Position numbers and translations under genes: made by a program. A model generated the notes under the pieces. The model ran no database searches. It was not told where the DNA came from and saw only the letters and a list, made by a program, of their open reading frames with translations. A stretch of 64,000 nt of DNA from Taenia hydatigena (taxonomy: Eukaryota > Platyhelminthes > Cestoda > Cyclophyllidea > Taeniidae), in assembly GCA_036345935.2 (NCBI GenBank), contig JADWOT020001577.1:744001-808000 (forward strand), given 5' to 3'. Positions 61,766-64,000 of the stretch are shown here, one piece after another (position 1 is the stretch's first letter; the number at the start of each line of letters is the position of its first letter).

Positions 61766-62719
61766 TAAACCACGCGCACAGTCATGAATTCACCCCCAAT
61801 GTTCGTTGACCCCAACTAAGAATGAAGGGGGTGCACGCATTAAAAGGTTGGTCAGAACAACTTTTTGCACGTGTGGAATTAGACTGAGTGCGTAGGGGCG
61901 GTGGGTTCCACATACCAAATGGAATGTCGGCAGCAGCATTTAAAAATTTGCTAGTGAAAAAATAGTCTGTGGGTGCTGCAATGCAAAATGAACGATTTGG
62001 GTGCACAAGAAAAGTAAATAGACTAAGACGCAAATAAATAAACCTTTAGAAATAAGAAAACAAGCAGATGTTAGATGCAGCAGCTTAAATTTGGTTGGAG
62101 GTGGATGAGATACATGCATTGACAAAGCTCAATATACCAGACTTGACCATTTTTTGCTATATCTAAGCAAAATTCCTTTCATTATTGACCTGAAATCGCT
62201 TTTCAAACAACGGAAATGAATTTCTGCACTCCAATGGGCAAAGCCGAGACAGCAGCAATGCTTTTCCTTATTTTTAGTGGATGTAACTGCTACGAACAGT
62301 TACATCTTTGCAGAAAGATATTTGAGCTGTATCGCTGAGTGTCTATGTATTTTAGGTGTGTATATGCTTGATTGCATCAGAAATGGCTGCGTGCGTGTGC
62401 GCTAACAAAGCCTAACATAGGTCAGAGAATGACGATGTCCCATTTAGGACAACTTCATTAAGTGATTATCAAGATGTTGTGCCATCATGGCGGCACCGCT
62501 TTACTCGGCCAAAGGCTAGCAATGCCAAAACAGATTCTAAACATTCAAGTACAGTTACCATTCCTGTTTAAAATTTAAAGCGACAGGGAGGAAATTCACA
62601 TTTGAAATGAGAAAAACTGCTTAAAGCGTGGTCAGGCGTGTTTTGGAGATTTGACTGCACATGCTTCGGGTCGGTAGTTCAACTCTACAAAAGCAATGAC
62701 TTTGCGGTAAGGAGCGATG

Positions 62720-64000
62720 TAATGCGTTTCGGCAAAGGACCCCAGAATAATGCCCCTGTAATTTTATTTGAAGCAATATAATATAGAGCATAGAAGAATT
62801 GACAAGTGAATTCGGGAGAACCGGCCGTTGTCCATCCAAACTCAGTCACTGTCTGACCCTATTTACGGCATCTCTTATTTGTGCAAACTAAATTACACGC
62901 TTTTGCTTACCCGCGTGGTATGGTAGAATGTAGACTTCGTTGCAACTTTATGCATTTGCAGAGACTTTTCCTCAGCTAGAGTAGTTAGCCGCGTTACCCG
63001 ATAATAATAATCGCATCCCACACCGTCCGGATTTGTTCTATGGTATTGGAGGTGTATAGCCCTCACGAAATTTAACACTGAATCGCAAAATGTAGTAGCT
63101 GGATTAGATTGCAAAATAATTACCAAAGTTAATACCAGAAACGTCATGTTCAAAACCTCGTGTGACCCAAGAAACTGTTAGCGCGTCTATTCACATCTGT
63201 AGTGCTCCCCGTTTCGGCTACCTCACACCGTTGTATCACACCTGGATTTGGGTTGACTCACCTATGGTGCGGAAAGATGTCACAACAAGTTATGCATGAG
63301 CCGAATGACACGTTTAATTTGTTTGTGAAGACACAAGGGACGTTTCGGTAATCGTGTAACAGGTGGCAGCAAAATCTGTCCATTAGGTGCAAAATCTATT
63401 CAAAGCATTTTTCTCCCCCACCACCACCCGGTTAAAGATGCCACGCATTCACCGAGTCAGCAGTGATCAAAGTATGCAATCTTATTTGACAATGTATTGC
63501 AAGTGCCGCAGAGAGCCAAAATAAGTTAGCAATCATCTGCTAGTAGACCAACTTATCGTGACAGGGTGAATCGGTGTTAAAGTAATTTTGAGTTTGTTAA
63601 TCTTAGGGCATCATTGATGATTTGATGCAATCCCTTTTAGAATAGAGGCTGGAGTCAACAGCAGGCCCCGAATCCCAAACCACGAAAGTGGAATGACTTA
63701 CTGATGGATCGGCGTAAACTGCACAAATTTCGAGAAGATAGTAATTGCGATGCACAACTGACTCGATGCGATTCTAAACCTCAGTGTCACCAGACCTTAC
63801 AAGTAGCTGCAGTTGCGAATCATCCCATTCAGATCTAGGCACTCCTCAAATGACCTGACTCTAGGCTGGAAGAGTACATCATTGAATAGCATCAGCCATT
63901 TCATCCCACTGCACGCCTCACTCATATTTAAGTTATTGTTATCCATTATTCAAATGTATAAACACAGGCCCTGCGAAACTTGCACACATTTATTCACTGA
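62720..64000 (+). repeat. R module, copy d, running off the right edge
   Basis: Partner of copy b with about 600 extra bases that are shared with copies a and c (for example CAAGAAACTGTTAGCG near 63169). Copy b therefore lost them. The window ends at the position matching about 25902, some 180 bp before the Snail finger exon would be expected. Confidence 0.75.

Larger units (their letters stand above)
60010..62720 (+). repeat. Duplication E, copy E2
   Basis: Direct partner of E1. About 860 extra bases (60620-61460) include a second, diverged version of the hairpin-containing segment, near 60815-60960. E2 therefore appears to contain an internal tandem duplication absent from E1. Confidence 0.75.

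Noticed and set aside
1..64000. Search for transposon proteins, rRNA, tRNA, telomere repeats and CRISPR
   Set aside because: I found no reverse-transcriptase or transposase motifs in the translated frames, no convincing tRNA B box, no TTAGGG arrays, and no regularly spaced short repeats.

Overview
The window looks like nuclear DNA of an invertebrate animal. The base composition is AT-leaning, there are no operons, no Shine-Dalgarno sites and no long open frames, and the only recognisable protein family is an intron-containing C2H2 zinc finger of the Snail type. A parasitic flatworm is my weak guess for the source; nothing here proves it. I found no reverse transcriptase, transposase, integrase, rRNA or telomere repeat, and no convincing tRNA.

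Most of the window is a mosaic of large, diverged, non-TE-coding duplications, named here by letter. A1 (about 890-8000) and A2 (about 27195-34560) are direct copies. A3 (10560-12990) is a third copy in which two parts of A are joined in changed order. R modules of about 1 kb recur six times (8000, 9770, 25230, 34560, 49080, 62720). C1 (13000-14100) and C2 (52868-53895) are direct copies, with an inverted copy at 22675-23470. D1 (19470-22285) pairs with D2 (57690-60010). E1 (23470-25230), E2 (60010-62720) and E3 (47980-49080) form another set. F1 (42590-43110) and F2 (54880-55410) are a shorter pair. The order D, E, R occurs twice over about 6.5 kb, about 38 kb apart. After the first of these (R at 25230) comes a Snail zinc-finger exon; the second runs off the right edge at the point where that exon would be expected.

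The Snail-like gene is present only in pieces: a zinc-finger exon on the minus strand at 26079-26390, an opposite-strand N-terminal exon plus a broken finger exon at 26639-27217, a decayed finger relic at 9190-9490, and N-terminal exon relics at 22642-22900 (minus) and 53890-54146 (plus). The two pieces at 26-27 kb face apart and share about 190 bp of inverted repeat, so the locus carries an inverted duplication.

At the extreme left, 48-182 reads as the last coding exon of an ordinary gene, followed by AATAAA at 338-343. The intervals 14100-19470, 35650-42590, 43110-47980, 50100-52860 and 55410-57690 hold nothing I can name. The most interesting non-coding signals are a hairpin in A1/A2 that has changed by a paired, compensatory substitution (5438-5459 and 31735-31756), and a 64-nt block identical between E1 and E2 that contains a perfect 7-bp hairpin. 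All identity statements are by eye.
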